Assembly: GCA_004026145.2 (NCBI GenBank)
Contig: CP034977.1
Location: forward strand, 5,331,298 to 5,395,297
Reading direction: 5' to 3'
Origin: Takifugu bimaculatus
Taxonomy: Eukaryota > Chordata > Actinopteri > Tetraodontiformes > Tetraodontidae
Length of the DNA: 64,000 bases
Under the pieces are notes generated by a model. The model was given only the letters and a program-made list of their open reading frames with translations. It searched no databases and was not told the origin of the DNA. Below are positions 51,531 to 61,975 of the stretch, in pieces. Both the position numbers and the translations under genes were made by a program. Each line of letters starts with the position of its first letter. Position 1 is the first letter of the stretch.

Positions 51531-52645
51531 GTGTTTGTGAGTGTGATGGTTGTGTGTCGCTGTTGTCACTAGCATGGGTGTGACCTGCAGTGGCCAGATT
51601 TGGAAAATATTGGCTGTAACGTCGCTTTAAAAACACTGGAAATGGTCGAAAGGTTTCTGATTTCCTCTCTGATCCAAGTTCCTAAAATGTAAAGAATATT
51701 TGCTCTAGCGGGCACACAATGACCGGTTTTACCCCCCCTCCCCCGCTCCGCCCCAGGCTGAATTTTGATTGTTTCAGGAAATTTCCGCATGAGCGCAGGC
51801 GATCGGAACTCCGGAGTTAATAAACCGAGTCCCATCACGGATGGGATGGTCATTCCAGGACGCCCCACGTCCGACGTGAAAGTGCAGACGGGAGCATAAA
51901 TTAGCATAGCCTGAGAGCCTGAAAGCTAACATTTGTGTGTGGAAAAGCCTTTAATGGGAGGCTAGGCTGCCCACAAACACGTTCCCAGCAGAGGTGCTAC
52001 CAAAGTAGGTAGCGGTTGCACGCTAGCAACCTTGTGATAAGCTAACCATATGATTTCGGGTTTAAGGGTATGCTAGCTGTCAGTCCAGCTGATGATCTGA
52101 GTGAGGAGATGGACTTGTTTCCTTTGCTGTGTGGAAATTAAAAAAAGAATTTGTCTAGTCAGCATCTTTGAGTGAAGCTTCTCATGAAGCTGCCTCCAGA
52201 CTGGAGCGGATAAATGTGACATAACGGGAGTCAAAGACGGCTCTGGAGCTGAAACAGAATCAATGTCATCAGCCTGCTGGATATCAAAGAGAGTGTGGGA
52301 GTCATCAGGTCACGTGTCCCAGACGGCGTTCATAATGGAGCAATCTGGAGGAGGGGAAAGGCTGCGCTGCCCTCTCACAGCCTCCACCCCCCCACTCCTC
52401 AGCCCGCTCCAGGCTTCAGTCTATCCTTGAGCTCTGACCCCAGGTACAGCCAGGTGTCCCCCCCCCACACCCGCACACCAGCTGCTTTTTATTATAGCAA
52501 AAATAAATAAATAAAAAGCTGTAGCTGGACTCTTAAAACACACAATCACACATTCCATCACTGGTGTCTATAGGTTATTTAATAAGTGATGGTTGCCAGA
52601 ATATCAAATATTGACGATGCATCGCACACAAAAGAAGCCCTGAAT

Positions 52646-52649
<4 letters not shown>
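51531..52649. other. Intergenic, no gene recognised
   Basis: GCTAGC/GCTAAC words at 51900-52080 (for example CACGCTAGCAACC, TATGCTAGCTG). AAATAAATAAATAAAAAG at 52500-52517. No exon recognised. Confidence 0.5.

Positions 52650-52705
<56 letters not shown>
52650..52705. repeat. (CA)n microsatellite
   Basis: About 28 perfect repeats. Confidence 0.98.
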
Positions 52706-52707
<2 letters not shown>

Positions 52708-52719
52708 CCCTTAGAGGGT

Positions 52720-52870
52720 TTTAAAGAGAGGAGCTCAAGTGGGGAAACGGTGTCCATTTGTCTTTGGGCTAATATGAGTGTGGCTGCATTAGAGACAAAT
52801 AGCATCCACTTCCATTTCCTTTATCACTGTCAGGCCAATTAATAGGGCAAGGATCCTGTTACCCAGTCAA
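52720..52870. promoter_or_regulatory. Candidate conserved non-coding element
   Basis: GGGCTAATATGAG, GCTGCATTAGAGAC, CCTTTATCACTGTC and GGCCAATTAATAGGG, repeat-free between two CA arrays. Confidence 0.38.
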
Positions 52871-53599
52871 CAGCGCCCAGGAACACACACACACCCCCCC
52901 CCACACACACACACACCCAGGGCTTTTTCAGCTGCTGACCTTGGCTGCTCCCCCCAGCACAAAGGACCCCAGAGATGGATGTCTCTTTGGAGAGCACTGG
53001 CTCTCTGAAAGGGTATCATCGCTGTCGACCCCCAGACACACACATCAACACGCACGCATTAATGCTGGCACGTGGACACGCAAATACGCGCCGTATCTGC
53101 CCGTCATTCGTTTCAGAATCCCAAGATGTCGCCGGCCTTTGACGGGAATATTCAAGACAAACATGGCAGCGGGGGCTCCGGGAGGCTCCGTTCGGATTAT
53201 ATATGTGTGTATCAGTGGGCAGGCGCGGCGTCTCCTCGGTGGCGTTCGGCGCTCTCGGGTGTAGAGGCGCGCTGAGACCGATGAAGAGCCTCTCCTGGCT
53301 TTAATGACATGGATCATTTATCAGTCATGTAGATTCCAATGTCAGCAGAGTCGTCTGGAGGACAGAGGCAGGCCGGGAGCAGCCCCCAGCTTGCCGTTGT
53401 TAGCTTAGCGCCAATGGAGGCCGCGATAACTGGCGTGAGAAGCCATCGATTTATTATTTACCGTCACATTTTTACAGTTTTGATGTCCGCTTCAGTGCTT
53501 TGTTGGCATGGATTCTTTAAAATTCTGTAGCATTGGCATGAAAAAAACCCCCAAAAACCGACTTAATTTAGGTTTGAATCCACAGAAACTTGTTGCATG
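52871..53599. other. Intergenic, no gene recognised
   Basis: Short CA/poly-C at 52884-52919. CpG-rich 53080-53280. No gene recognised. Confidence 0.5.
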
Positions 53600-54110
53600 C
53601 GCACGTTTGGCCTGACTGAAGGAATCTTTAACCCAGATCCCCCTTTTCATTAAATATTACACAGTATAGAGGCGAGCGCGGGTTAATAGAGGGATATTAA
53701 TAAGCAGCGTGCTGGTCACACAGCGTATCAGCTTGTTTCCTGGTCACACATACGTTGATGAGCCAGATATTCAATCAGCGAAGATTAACTCGCTTAACTT
53801 GCCCAAGGTAAGTCCCTTCTGTCCACTGCTTCTTTTTTTTTTTCAAAGGAAGGAGCCCAAATACGATTATCCAGAAGGGGAAATTATGCCAAGATGAGTA
53901 GAGCTTAATATATGGTAATTATTTGACAGGATATACTTACACAGCGATTAGCATATCTCCAAGACGAGGCAGAGATAGAGAGCGGAAAGAAGGAGGAAGA
54001 GAATAGAGGGGAAGACGAGGGCTGCGTGATAAGGATTTCTTTCTTTCTGACGAGGGGGGGGGGGGCATGGGCAAACTGTTCTTCCATATGTACCCTCACT
54101 GATAAGCCAT
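53600..54110. promoter_or_regulatory. Strong candidate CNE containing splice-donor-like strings
   Basis: TTCATTAAATATTACAC, GGTTAATAGAGGGATATTAATAAGC, CAGATATTCAATCAGC, CTTAATATATGGTAATTATTTG. It also holds CAAGGTAAGT at 53804-53813 (+) and, on the minus strand, GTAAGTATATCC read from 53941. Both match the donor consensus, yet neither has a recognisable exon behind it. Confidence 0.4.
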
Positions 54111-54249
54111 CTCTATAGGGGATGGGCCGGTGCTAAGCAGGCCCGACGTGCCCGGCATACCGGAGAGACGGCACATGTCAGCCGTCATTCATCACGCGCG
54201 TGCAGGCGCCGCCGCCGAGGTGCGGCCGCGACGCACCTCCGGTCGGGAT

Positions 54250-54450
54250 TTTAGCTGACGCGCAGAAAGCCCGGCGCATAGCTAATATCCCTCTTCACAA
54301 TACATGACTGAACATTTGCTGAAAGGCCCGATACGGGCAGGCAGCGATCCATTACGCTGTGTTTGTGGGGCGCTGTAGTACATACATCTTACTGTCTGCC
54401 TCTGTCCTATCTGCTCTGCCCTGCCAATACCCCTGCCGAGGGTGGATTTG
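54250..54450. promoter_or_regulatory. Candidate conserved non-coding element
   Basis: GCTAATATCCCTC, CAATACATGACTG, GATCCATTACGC and GACTAATGCACACGG, repeat-free up to a CA array. Confidence 0.35.
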
Positions 54451-54483
54451 ACTAATGCACACGGGCCGGGTGCATGGATCCTC

Positions 54484-54486
<3 letters not shown>

Positions 54487-54528
<42 letters not shown>
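54487..54528. repeat. (CA)n microsatellite
   Basis: About 21 perfect repeats. Confidence 0.97.
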
Positions 54529-54529
<1 letters not shown>

Positions 54530-56225
54530 CAGAGCCTCGTGCTCCTCGCATTCTTCTTCCGCATCACAGACCGTTACAGTCGTCTCAGTCACCCTGAATG
54601 GAGGAAGGAGCCAAGTTACAGGTGCTGGAAACTGGCGCCTTGCTAACGGAGGGATTTTTAAACGCCACTGGCGCGGAGGTGAAACACGAGGCCGGAGGGG
54701 GGCGCCTGATCCCCGAGCCGTCGCCCCTATTCCAACCGTAGTTTTCGGCGTATTCGAAGGGGTCAAAGACGAGCTGGAAGAGACACCTTGGACGCTAAAG
54801 TCCTCTCAACCCCCGTTGTCCTGTAGCTGCAGCCTGTTAGAACAGTCAGAAATGCACGGGATTACGCTCCGAAGCACTTTAACGTCCACATTACCGCGCG
54901 TGTGAGCGCGCACGTGCCTGCGGACGCAGCAACTCGAGGCCGCGTGTCGGCTGGTTAAAGGTAATAATATCTCCATTTGTTCGGAGCGGTTTTGGAGGCG
55001 ATCGAATCTTTTACGCATCACGGCGCCGGCGTGTCGACGGCGTCCTGCCGCCGTTGTCATTCCGGCTTCGTTTTGTTCCACATTATCGGCAAACGAGGAA
55101 ATCAAAAACAGGTTTAGCGGCGCCGCGGCTGCACTTCCTGCCCAGGATGACCGCTCCCCATCACAGCCTCCCGGCCCTTTCAATCATCCCTCTTTTTGTT
55201 CTGATTGAATATTTATTGGCTTATTTATTCTTAATCACAGACAGCCGCCCGCCCGCCTGTCCCGCGCGTGCACGGCTCGTGCGCTCCCACTGTTAAACGC
55301 ACAGCTGAACCCCTCGTCCCTGCCGCCCCAGGCCCTCTGCTCAGGCCCCCTGCGTATGGAGGCGCCCGTCAGTCAGTAAATATAGCGCCGACCTGGCTAT
55401 TGGTCCGTGCGTCAGATGCATTCAGTGGCTGATTGATCAACTGACCCACAACACAGACGCACCCACTGTCACTCACTATTGATTCCACGCTCGGAACAAG
55501 CGATCGGTCGGTCGGGGTCCTCGCCGCTAAAGCTGCCGTTAGAACCGACGGTAAAGCGAAGCAAAATTAAGAGGAATCTTTCCCCGAACCAGGTGAAATT
55601 GCATATCTTGTTTAGGCTAAAAGACTTAAATTACACGTTAATTACCCTCGTATTGAACGGCCGCGGCGCCGGCGCGTCAGGTCTGACTCTGCCTTTCAGA
55701 TTTAATCGGGTGTGCAGGCGACCAGCTTGGAGGCCTTTTGTCAGGGGCCCATCTGTCAGTGACACACGGGGCCCCAGTCCGGCGCTGGCGCAGACACAGA
55801 GCTGCGGACTGGGAGGGACGGCAGGATGGCAGGATGGGCCGGAGCCTCCCACCCGTCACCGTGTGCCAGTCCGCTTTGACAAGACATCAATGAAGGCACA
55901 GACGCGCCACATGACACAGAACACCTCCAGTTCTCCTTGTTCTTCATCTGTTTCGGAGCTGTCTTTTTTTTTTTACCCCAGTTTTCCTCCTTTCTGCGTG
56001 GTTTTCATCTTGGATCCCGATTTCGGGTTTTCGCTGGCGTGCTTGTTGTCTGCGCCGCCTTGATGTGGTGCACCTGTAGGTCTGATTAACTCCACTCCCC
56101 TGCCTAGTTTCATCTGCGTTTGTGTCTCGCTGCGTGTTCCACTTTGGACTCGTGCTGGTGAATCTTTGCGTTGATGTATGTCGGCGACGTCGATGCCACG
56201 CGTGCATTTACACAACGAGCCACAT
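54529..56225. other. Intergenic, no gene recognised
   Basis: Long + frame 55479-56063 (194 codons) and minus frame 54806-55183 lack domains or splice support. 55180-55240 (GATTGAATATTTATTGGC) and 55390-55660 (CATATCTTG, GTTAATTACCC) are weak regulatory candidates. Confidence 0.5.
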
Positions 56226-56324
56226 GGCGGCACACAGGCGGCGCACAGGCGGCGCACAGGCGGCACACAGGCGGCGCACAGGCGGCACACAGGCGGCGCA
56301 CAGGCAGCGCACAGGCGGCGCAGG
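56226..56324. repeat. 11-bp minisatellite (ACAGGCGGCGC/ACAGGCGGCAC)
   Basis: Nine near-perfect copies with the GC/AC variant alternating irregularly. The minus frame reads Cys-Ala-Ala-Cys repeats only because of the repeat. Confidence 0.95.
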
Positions 56325-56417
56325 CTGACTGAGTGACAGCCCTCAAAGCACTGAACAGCACACTGTGCATTTGCAAAACTCATATACTCACGTATATACT
56401 GACAGATATGGGTGCAG

Positions 56418-56466
<49 letters not shown>

Positions 56467-56653
56467 GGATGGGGTCGCTGTTGGTCATATCAGTAACGCT
56501 GAAAGGTTCCAGCTCAGCATTCCCATCATTCACCAGGGTTGTGACCTCTCTGTAAATGGCCTGATGGCACGAAGGAGGAGGGGTGGAGTGTGTGTGTGTG
56601 CGTGTGTGTGTGTGTTTGATTTCCATGAATAAGGAAAACCACAGGGTCTAACA
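56325..56653. repeat. Two (GT)n microsatellites
   Basis: GT at 56421-56464 (about 22 repeats) and 56587-56614 (with one GCGT break) in otherwise unremarkable sequence. Confidence 0.9.
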
Positions 56654-57292
56654 TCATGGACCGTGTCGGAGAAATTGTCCCGACAGAGTGACGATGTAGA
56701 TGAGCGTGAGGTTGACGACAGTAACGATGATGAAGAGGAGGAAGACTCGTTTGGTCGCTCTGTTGTTGTGTTGGTGGGCGGGGCTTGTTTGTGAGCAATG
56801 ATTGACAGACAGATAAATACACCTCCAGCAAGGCTTTATGGGTAAATTCTTCCACACAGTCTAGGGGACAGCTGTAACTGCTTCCGCTCACTTCCTGCGG
56901 ATGACTCCCACCACGACCGGAGCGGTTTTCCGAGGACTTTGACTCGATTGGACGAGTTATAGAGCAGATGATGAAGACCGTGATGGAGTGAACTCGATCG
57001 GCTGACTCGAGCCACTGTTTGACTAACCTTGTCGGCCTGGAAGGATTTCCTATGGTCACTAAAGCAGTGGCAAAACAAAACACACACACACACACACACA
57101 CACACAAATTAGCACAATGTGCAGGCGGGGGCACCTCAGCTGGCCTCCACACCCCAGCTGACACAAGCGTGACCTTTGTTTTGTGTGTGAGCCTGGCTGG
57201 TCGTCCAGGCTCGGGGTGGGGCTGTCACTCCGCTCACCTCTCTCTGCCAAAGACAGAGGAGGTTCGGGGGGGCCGACATGTCTGGCATGGCT
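56654..57292 (-). other. Possible three-exon gene fragment ending in a transmembrane helix
   Basis: Coherent minus-strand model. Exon 57238-57292 follows a pyrimidine-rich acceptor (GCCTGAG) and ends at donor GTGAGC. The intron contains a CA array read as GT. Exon 56821-57058 follows acceptor TGCTTTAG and stays open for 79 codons, ending at donor GTATTT (or GTGTAT two bases earlier). A 61-base intron with CTCAC branch-like string leads to exon 56654-56759, which reads TKRVFLLFIIVTVVNLTLIY, a membrane helix with many C-ending codons, then 13 residues and a stop. Phases agree across both junctions. I recognise no family. The exons upstream are not found, and chance cannot be excluded because acidic low complexity on the + strand can mimic the helix. 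Confidence 0.17.
57081..57106. repeat. (CA)n microsatellite
   Basis: About 13 repeats. Confidence 0.95.
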
Positions 57293-57320
57293 CTCAGGCA
57301 GAGAGGGAGAGTGGCCGGAG

Positions 57321-57355
57321 TGTGTGTGCGTGCGTGTGTGTGTGTGTGTGTGTGT
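57321..57355. repeat. (GT)n microsatellite
   Basis: GT with two GCGT interruptions at the start. Confidence 0.95.
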
Positions 57356-58011
57356 TCTCGTGCTGCTCCTTGCCTCCTGAAGCCATGTGGTCAATTAAAT
57401 TCACATTGATGATAAATGATTTGCAAACGATTGCATATGAGTGTGTGTTCGTCCTTCAGAATTGACATCGTGGCCTCGTGGGCGGAGCCAAAATAAACGC
57501 TTTATCAGGATGACTTTAAAAACAATAGATGCTCTGAATCAATGACGAATAATTCCCAACTCTGTCTTAGAGGAGGAGAGAGGAAAGGTTCTTTAAGCTT
57601 AAGCAAGTAAATAGACATGTAAACACAAGTAAATTCAAACAACTGCGCTTATCAAAACTAGAACTATAAATATTTGATGTAAATCGCATCAGTTTCTAAT
57701 AAATGAATAATATTTGTTTTTCCGTTCTCGTCTTTGATGGGGTTGAATTTTTGGGGCCCACATTTCCAGCAACATTGGCGCCAATGTCGTGAAATTTTCA
57801 GTATTGAAAAATTTGACGTCAAAACAAAATGGTGGTCATGTGACGCGGCGCTGGTCATGTGACTCCCCTGTTTACTCCCCTGTTCAACAATAACTGCTCC
57901 TCCCACGTCAAAGCTGCTGTTTAGGGGGTTTTTACCCTCATTTTTAAAAAGGCTGTTTCTTTGCTCGCATAACATGGGGTCAAAATAAGAGCCAATCAGA
58001 CGCAGCGGTTT
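57356..58011. other. Intergenic, no gene recognised
   Basis: GGTCATGTGACGCGGC and GGTCATGTGACTCCC duplicate the GGTCATGTGAC word at 57834-57863. A 127-codon minus frame (57664-58047) has no known similarity. Confidence 0.5.
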
Positions 58012-58097
58012 AACCTTTACTGTTGTAAAGGTTCTTAATTTCCTCAAAGTGAAATTTACGCTGATATTTCCAGCGTAAAGGCTAAATCTCTATTTAG
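58012..58097. other. Three consecutive perfect hairpins
   Basis: AACCTTTAC/GTAAAGGTT (58012-58033, loop 4), TTTACGCTG/CAGCGTAAA (58055-58079, loop 7) and CTAAAT/ATTTAG (58082-58097, loop 4). Each stem is perfect. Confidence 0.7.
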
Positions 58098-58177
58098 AGC
58101 AACAAATAATCTCATGTTTCACAGTCATGACTTTGGGATGCAGCGTTGTGTTTTTGGTCCTTTTTCTAGGTGTAAGT

Positions 58178-58179
58178 GT

Positions 58180-58220
<41 letters not shown>
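58178..58220. repeat. (GT)n microsatellite
   Basis: About 21 repeats. Confidence 0.97.
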
Positions 58221-58221
<1 letters not shown>

Positions 58222-58315
58222 AAGAGAGCATCAGGCTTGGCGGAGACCCCCTTCTGGCTATCCTCTGAGGGGTTGATGATACTAAAGACACTGGAGAGCG
58301 CCCCGGCTGTGACCC

Positions 58316-58342
58316 ACCCACCCACACACACACCCACACACA

Positions 58343-58376
<34 letters not shown>
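58316..58376. repeat. (CACCCA)/(CA)n microsatellite
   Basis: CACACACACC units give way to pure CA. Confidence 0.95.
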
Positions 58377-58378
<2 letters not shown>

Positions 58379-58558
58379 CCAACCATTCTGTTCTCTTTAC
58401 AACTTTACAAAATAGGCTTTTAATTTAGCTGGGCGGCCGGGGCGTGTGGGGCCCGCCAGCATCAATCATCATGAGGAGGCTGAGGAGGCCAGGCTTTCCC
58501 CTGGGCCCTCTCACTGACGAGGATGTCCCCGGCGTGTGCACGCGCACGTGCACCCACC

Positions 58559-58667
58559 CACACACACACACACACACAAACATGCGCGCATCTTCTGTCT
58601 GCTCTTTTATACAGACACTCATTCACAGACCTGAAGACCTTATCATTCTCTCTCTCATTCACACACA

Positions 58668-58720
<53 letters not shown>
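58559..58720. repeat. Two (CA)n microsatellites
   Basis: CA at 58559-58578 and 58661-58720 (one ACC break); 80 bases of CT-rich unique sequence lie between. Confidence 0.95.
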
Positions 58721-58722
<2 letters not shown>

Positions 58723-58779
58723 CCATCCCCTTTAGGCTGTAGAAGATGAGACCAGGCTGAACACAGATGGTAAATGGAG

Positions 58780-59170
58780 GGAAAATGTAAGAATGCAGCG
58801 TCTGACTGACTCTGTATTGTTTGGTTTTTTTGGGGTTTTTTTAAATATTATTTTTAATCAGGAACAGATTTGGCGAGCGTGCACACGCCCGATCGCCGTG
58901 CCCGCAGACCAACTTTGCAGATCTTCCTTTTTTAATTCTAATTCTTTCCGTCTTTGTCATCTTTCTGGAATCCTTTGTACAATCTTGTTCTCCTCTAAGC
59001 CAATTTGTATTTGCATTGCAAACATTCATTTCCATTTTGGGTTCATGTGCCTACCTTCTTTGTTAATTGGATTTGGATCATTTCCAAATGTTCAGAGTGT
59101 ACCCAGGAATAATTATATTCCCGAAGAGAGCCGTATGAATTTTGTCGCCGACTTTGACGGCTGCTCGGCG
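58780..59170. promoter_or_regulatory. Strong candidate conserved non-coding element
   Basis: TTAAATATTATTTTTAATC, TTTTTTAATTCTAATTC, CCAATTTGTATTTGCATTGC (perfect ATTTGCAT octamer), CTTTGTTAATTGG and GGAATAATTATATTCC (palindromic). Nearly 400 bases without simple repeats; the 133-codon frame shows no domain. Confidence 0.42.
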
Positions 59171-60005
59171 ACGCCGCCGTTTTATTTCCTGTGACAGACG
59201 AGTCGCGCGAAGCAAAATGTCACATCGTGTTGTTCACGTCAGAACATCAGATGTGATGAATCTGTGGGGAGTTTACGGGGTTATTGGATTCAGCAGAGGC
59301 CTTTGATGACACTGGAACGAGAATTCAGAGTTTTCTTAAGTCAAACAACATTTTATAGTCGGGTTTTTGCTTTAACGGAGCAGCATCGTCGAGCAAATCT
59401 TACCGAAAAATCAAGATGAAGGAAGGTCGCGTTCATAAAAACACCTCCCGACTTGTTTCAACCGACACAACGAGGCGAATTTCAAAAAAATCACGAAATT
59501 GTGACGAACAGCACGACGGAAGCGACATGAGGAGCTTCTGCTTACGCTAAGCTAGCATAGCGATAACTCATAAGCAGGAAATGTCGCCCCTCATTTGAAT
59601 ATTTTATAGATTTCTTTGCATGAATTGCGTGAAATCATCCCGATGTGGTCGCAGTGACGCCGCTGACTATGGTTGAACTGGGAAGGGGGGGCGATTGGGG
59701 GGGGGCTGACCCAGTTTGACCCAGTTTGACCAGCACCATCAATCCTCAATACTCTCTGTGTTTTCTTGGTCATGTCTGATCAGATAAGCCGAGGCGAGAG
59801 GTGCGATAAGGAAGGGGCTCCCTGGGGTGTGATGTCGCTCCCTCCTTTCCTCTCCTCCCTCCTGCGTCCCTCTCACCGCCGCCCGTGCACCCCCTCCACC
59901 CCGAGCTCTATCTTTGCTGCCGGTGGCGATGGCGGTTTTAGTATTCATAGAGCTGAGCTATCTGCTCCGCTGCACCTTGACTCCCCACCCCCCCCCCACC
60001 CCACG
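59171..60005. other. Intergenic, no gene recognised
   Basis: GACCCAGTTTGACC is repeated at 59708-59731; G run near 59696-59706; C run at 59991-59999. No gene. Confidence 0.5.
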
Positions 60006-60006
60006 T

Positions 60007-60038
<32 letters not shown>
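60006..60038. repeat. (CA)n microsatellite
   Basis: About 16 repeats after CCACGTG. Confidence 0.97.
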
Positions 60039-60419
60039 TCCAGCTTCACACCTTTCCTGTGGCACATGCGTACACCGCCATCAGTGATGCAGGAGGAGAT
60101 GCTTCTTCTTTTTTTTCATCATTTTCATGAAAACGACCATTTTTTAGTTCCACCTCAGAAAAACGTCGTTGATCGAGACCTTCGTAGAAGTTAAAAAAAA
60201 AAAAACAAACACACGGTCAGAGGCGCTTCTGCAAAGAACAAATGAGTAAAATCACTTTGCTGACACTGCTGATCTGTGTTTGATGTAAATAGCTTTGTTT
60301 TAGATTCCGTTGTCATGATACATAACGGGGTTCCTCAGGGCTGAGTTTCAAGCCCGTTAATATTCACTAAGAAACTACTTTAAACTGAAGGCTCTATGCT
60401 GAGAGGGGTCGCTGTGCTG
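60039..60419. other. Intergenic, AT-leaning
   Basis: A run at 60194-60206; nothing else recognised. Confidence 0.5.
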
Positions 60420-60658
60420 CTGAAGTGTGTCAATTGTCCTGTCTGTGTTGGTAGTGGATTGCACTGTGAGTCACCTGTGTCGTCTGTGCAGTTGTTCGGA
60501 GTTTAAGGGAACTAAGGGAAAAGGAGCTTCCTGTTTCATCAGAGAGGCTTTTGAGATGTTTTCAAATTTCCTATCGCAGCGTTTTATTCTGGAGGGCGGA
60601 GTGAAGAGCAAACTTTATCACAGCAAAGTCAATTGGAATTGTCAGGTGGAGTGATGCG
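60420..60658. promoter_or_regulatory. Candidate conserved non-coding element
   Basis: GTGTCAATTGTCC (Sox-like), GTAGTGGATTGC, GCGTTTTATTCTGG, CTTTATCACAGC and GTCAATTGGAATTGTC. A 75-codon frame covers it but is unsupported by splice sites. Confidence 0.33.
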
Positions 60659-60660
60659 CC

Positions 60661-60699
60661 GTGTGTGTGTCGCTGTGTGTGTGTGTGTGTGTGTGTGTG
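60661..60699. repeat. (GT)n microsatellite
   Basis: One TCGCT break near 60670. Confidence 0.95.
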
Positions 60700-60850
60700 T
60701 TGGGGGTTAGGGGAGACAGTTGCCTGTATGCCTACTGGCTGGTGATAAGACAGGGGCCGGTTGTTTGCTGTCTCTTTCTGGCCATTAAAGGTAACCTGCT
60801 ATCTGATGGAGGCTGGACACCCCCTGTGTGACTGGCCAAGTGAAGATGGC

Positions 60851-60851
<1 letters not shown>

Positions 60852-60888
<37 letters not shown>

Positions 60889-60898
60889 TGTGTGTGAG
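60852..60898. repeat. (GT)n microsatellite
   Basis: One TAT break near 60880. Confidence 0.95.
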
Positions 60899-61689
60899 TA
60901 TGCGATACAATTAAGTAGAGCTGCTGATTTTTTTGTGTTCCCATGCACCGACTGAGCGAGTGACTGTGCCCTGGTCATCTTTCCCGTCTCTTCCTCCCGC
61001 CTAATTTTGTCGGAGTGCCGGTATTCCGCCATAAAGCCAAAGCCTTTGACCTTAAATAGTGTAGAAGGAGGCCAAAGATTACCGAGGCGCTGAGCCCGCG
61101 GTGATGCGAGGGCGCGCCGATCGCTCCAGACAGCAAAATGTAGGTTTCCTCTGACCAGAACTAAACTCGCACACATGCGTGCGCAGCAGAAAAATGTTGG
61201 CAGCTTCTTTGTAGCTTCAGCAACTGCTGCTGGCCCAAAGCTGCTTAACAGGACTCATCTGGGATCAGTGACAGATGGACAACCTGTCCTGGAGGCCTGG
61301 CTGCCGGAGACAGGTAAACCTGGCCGGAGTCCCCCGGACGCTCCCGGTGTAATCGGAAGACTTAACAGCGGAGATGCATCAGCACGCGGGCACGGGTTCA
61401 GGCGTTCCAGGCTGATGCGTGGTGGCGATTCCGGTTCTGAACCGCCAACGTCGCCCTCGTGCCGCTCGCCACATGCATCCGAGGCCGCGCCGTCGCCGCT
61501 CCTCTTGGCGAGGCGTTTGTCCTGTCAACGGGTTGAGTGTTTGCCCAGCTGGCACAGACTCCAGCTCTGGCAGCGTCAATGCACCACCTTCCCCAGGGGG
61601 GCCGAGGGATCTGGAAGGAGGGTGGGGGTCTGGAAGAGGAGTAATGAGAGCTAAATGGAGGGAGCCAGGGCGCCCATCCTCCCGCGCCC
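60899..61689. other. Intergenic, no gene recognised
   Basis: GC-rich from 61270, with overlapping open frames on both strands (to 181 codons). Translations are Arg/Pro/Ser-rich and domain-free. Confidence 0.5.
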
Positions 61690-61975
61690 CAGCCCATCAC
61701 AGAGTCTGTCCAGGCTGTGGCGATGGGACGCCGACCTGCATGAGCATGCATCCATGCCAGCCCAAATGCTGCCACCGCCACCATCAAGGCCCACAGCCTC
61801 CCCCAGCCAAAGTGGGGCGGCTTAGCCCCCACATAATCCCTATTGACTGCCTCTTGCTTTGTCTGCCAATTCCCAGCATTGGATTTGTCTCACTCGATGA
61901 TGCGCTCCACTCCACTTCTCCCACATTAATCCATACTGTTATTACTTTTCAATACCAACGCTAATTATGCCCCCC
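61690..61975. promoter_or_regulatory. Candidate conserved non-coding element
   Basis: CCACATAATCCC, CAGCATTGGATTTGTC, CCACATTAATCCATACTG and CAACGCTAATTATGCC (Otx-like TAATCC and homeodomain TAATTA cores), ending at a C run. Confidence 0.37.

Noticed and set aside
55479..56063. 194-codon forward frame
   Set aside because: Crosses AT-rich and GC-rich DNA with no consistent codon bias, domain or splice context.
56226..56324. CRISPR-like array
   Set aside because: Repeats are contiguous 11-base units with no unique spacers, in a vertebrate genome; this is a minisatellite.
57238..57292. Alternative start exon beginning ATG at 57286 on the minus strand
   Set aside because: Its frame ends in phase 0, which would bring an immediate stop in the following candidate exon, so only the other frame was kept in the tentative model.
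61175..61964. Several long overlapping frames on both strands
   Set aside because: High GC lowers stop density on both strands; peptides are Arg/Pro/Ser-rich without motifs.
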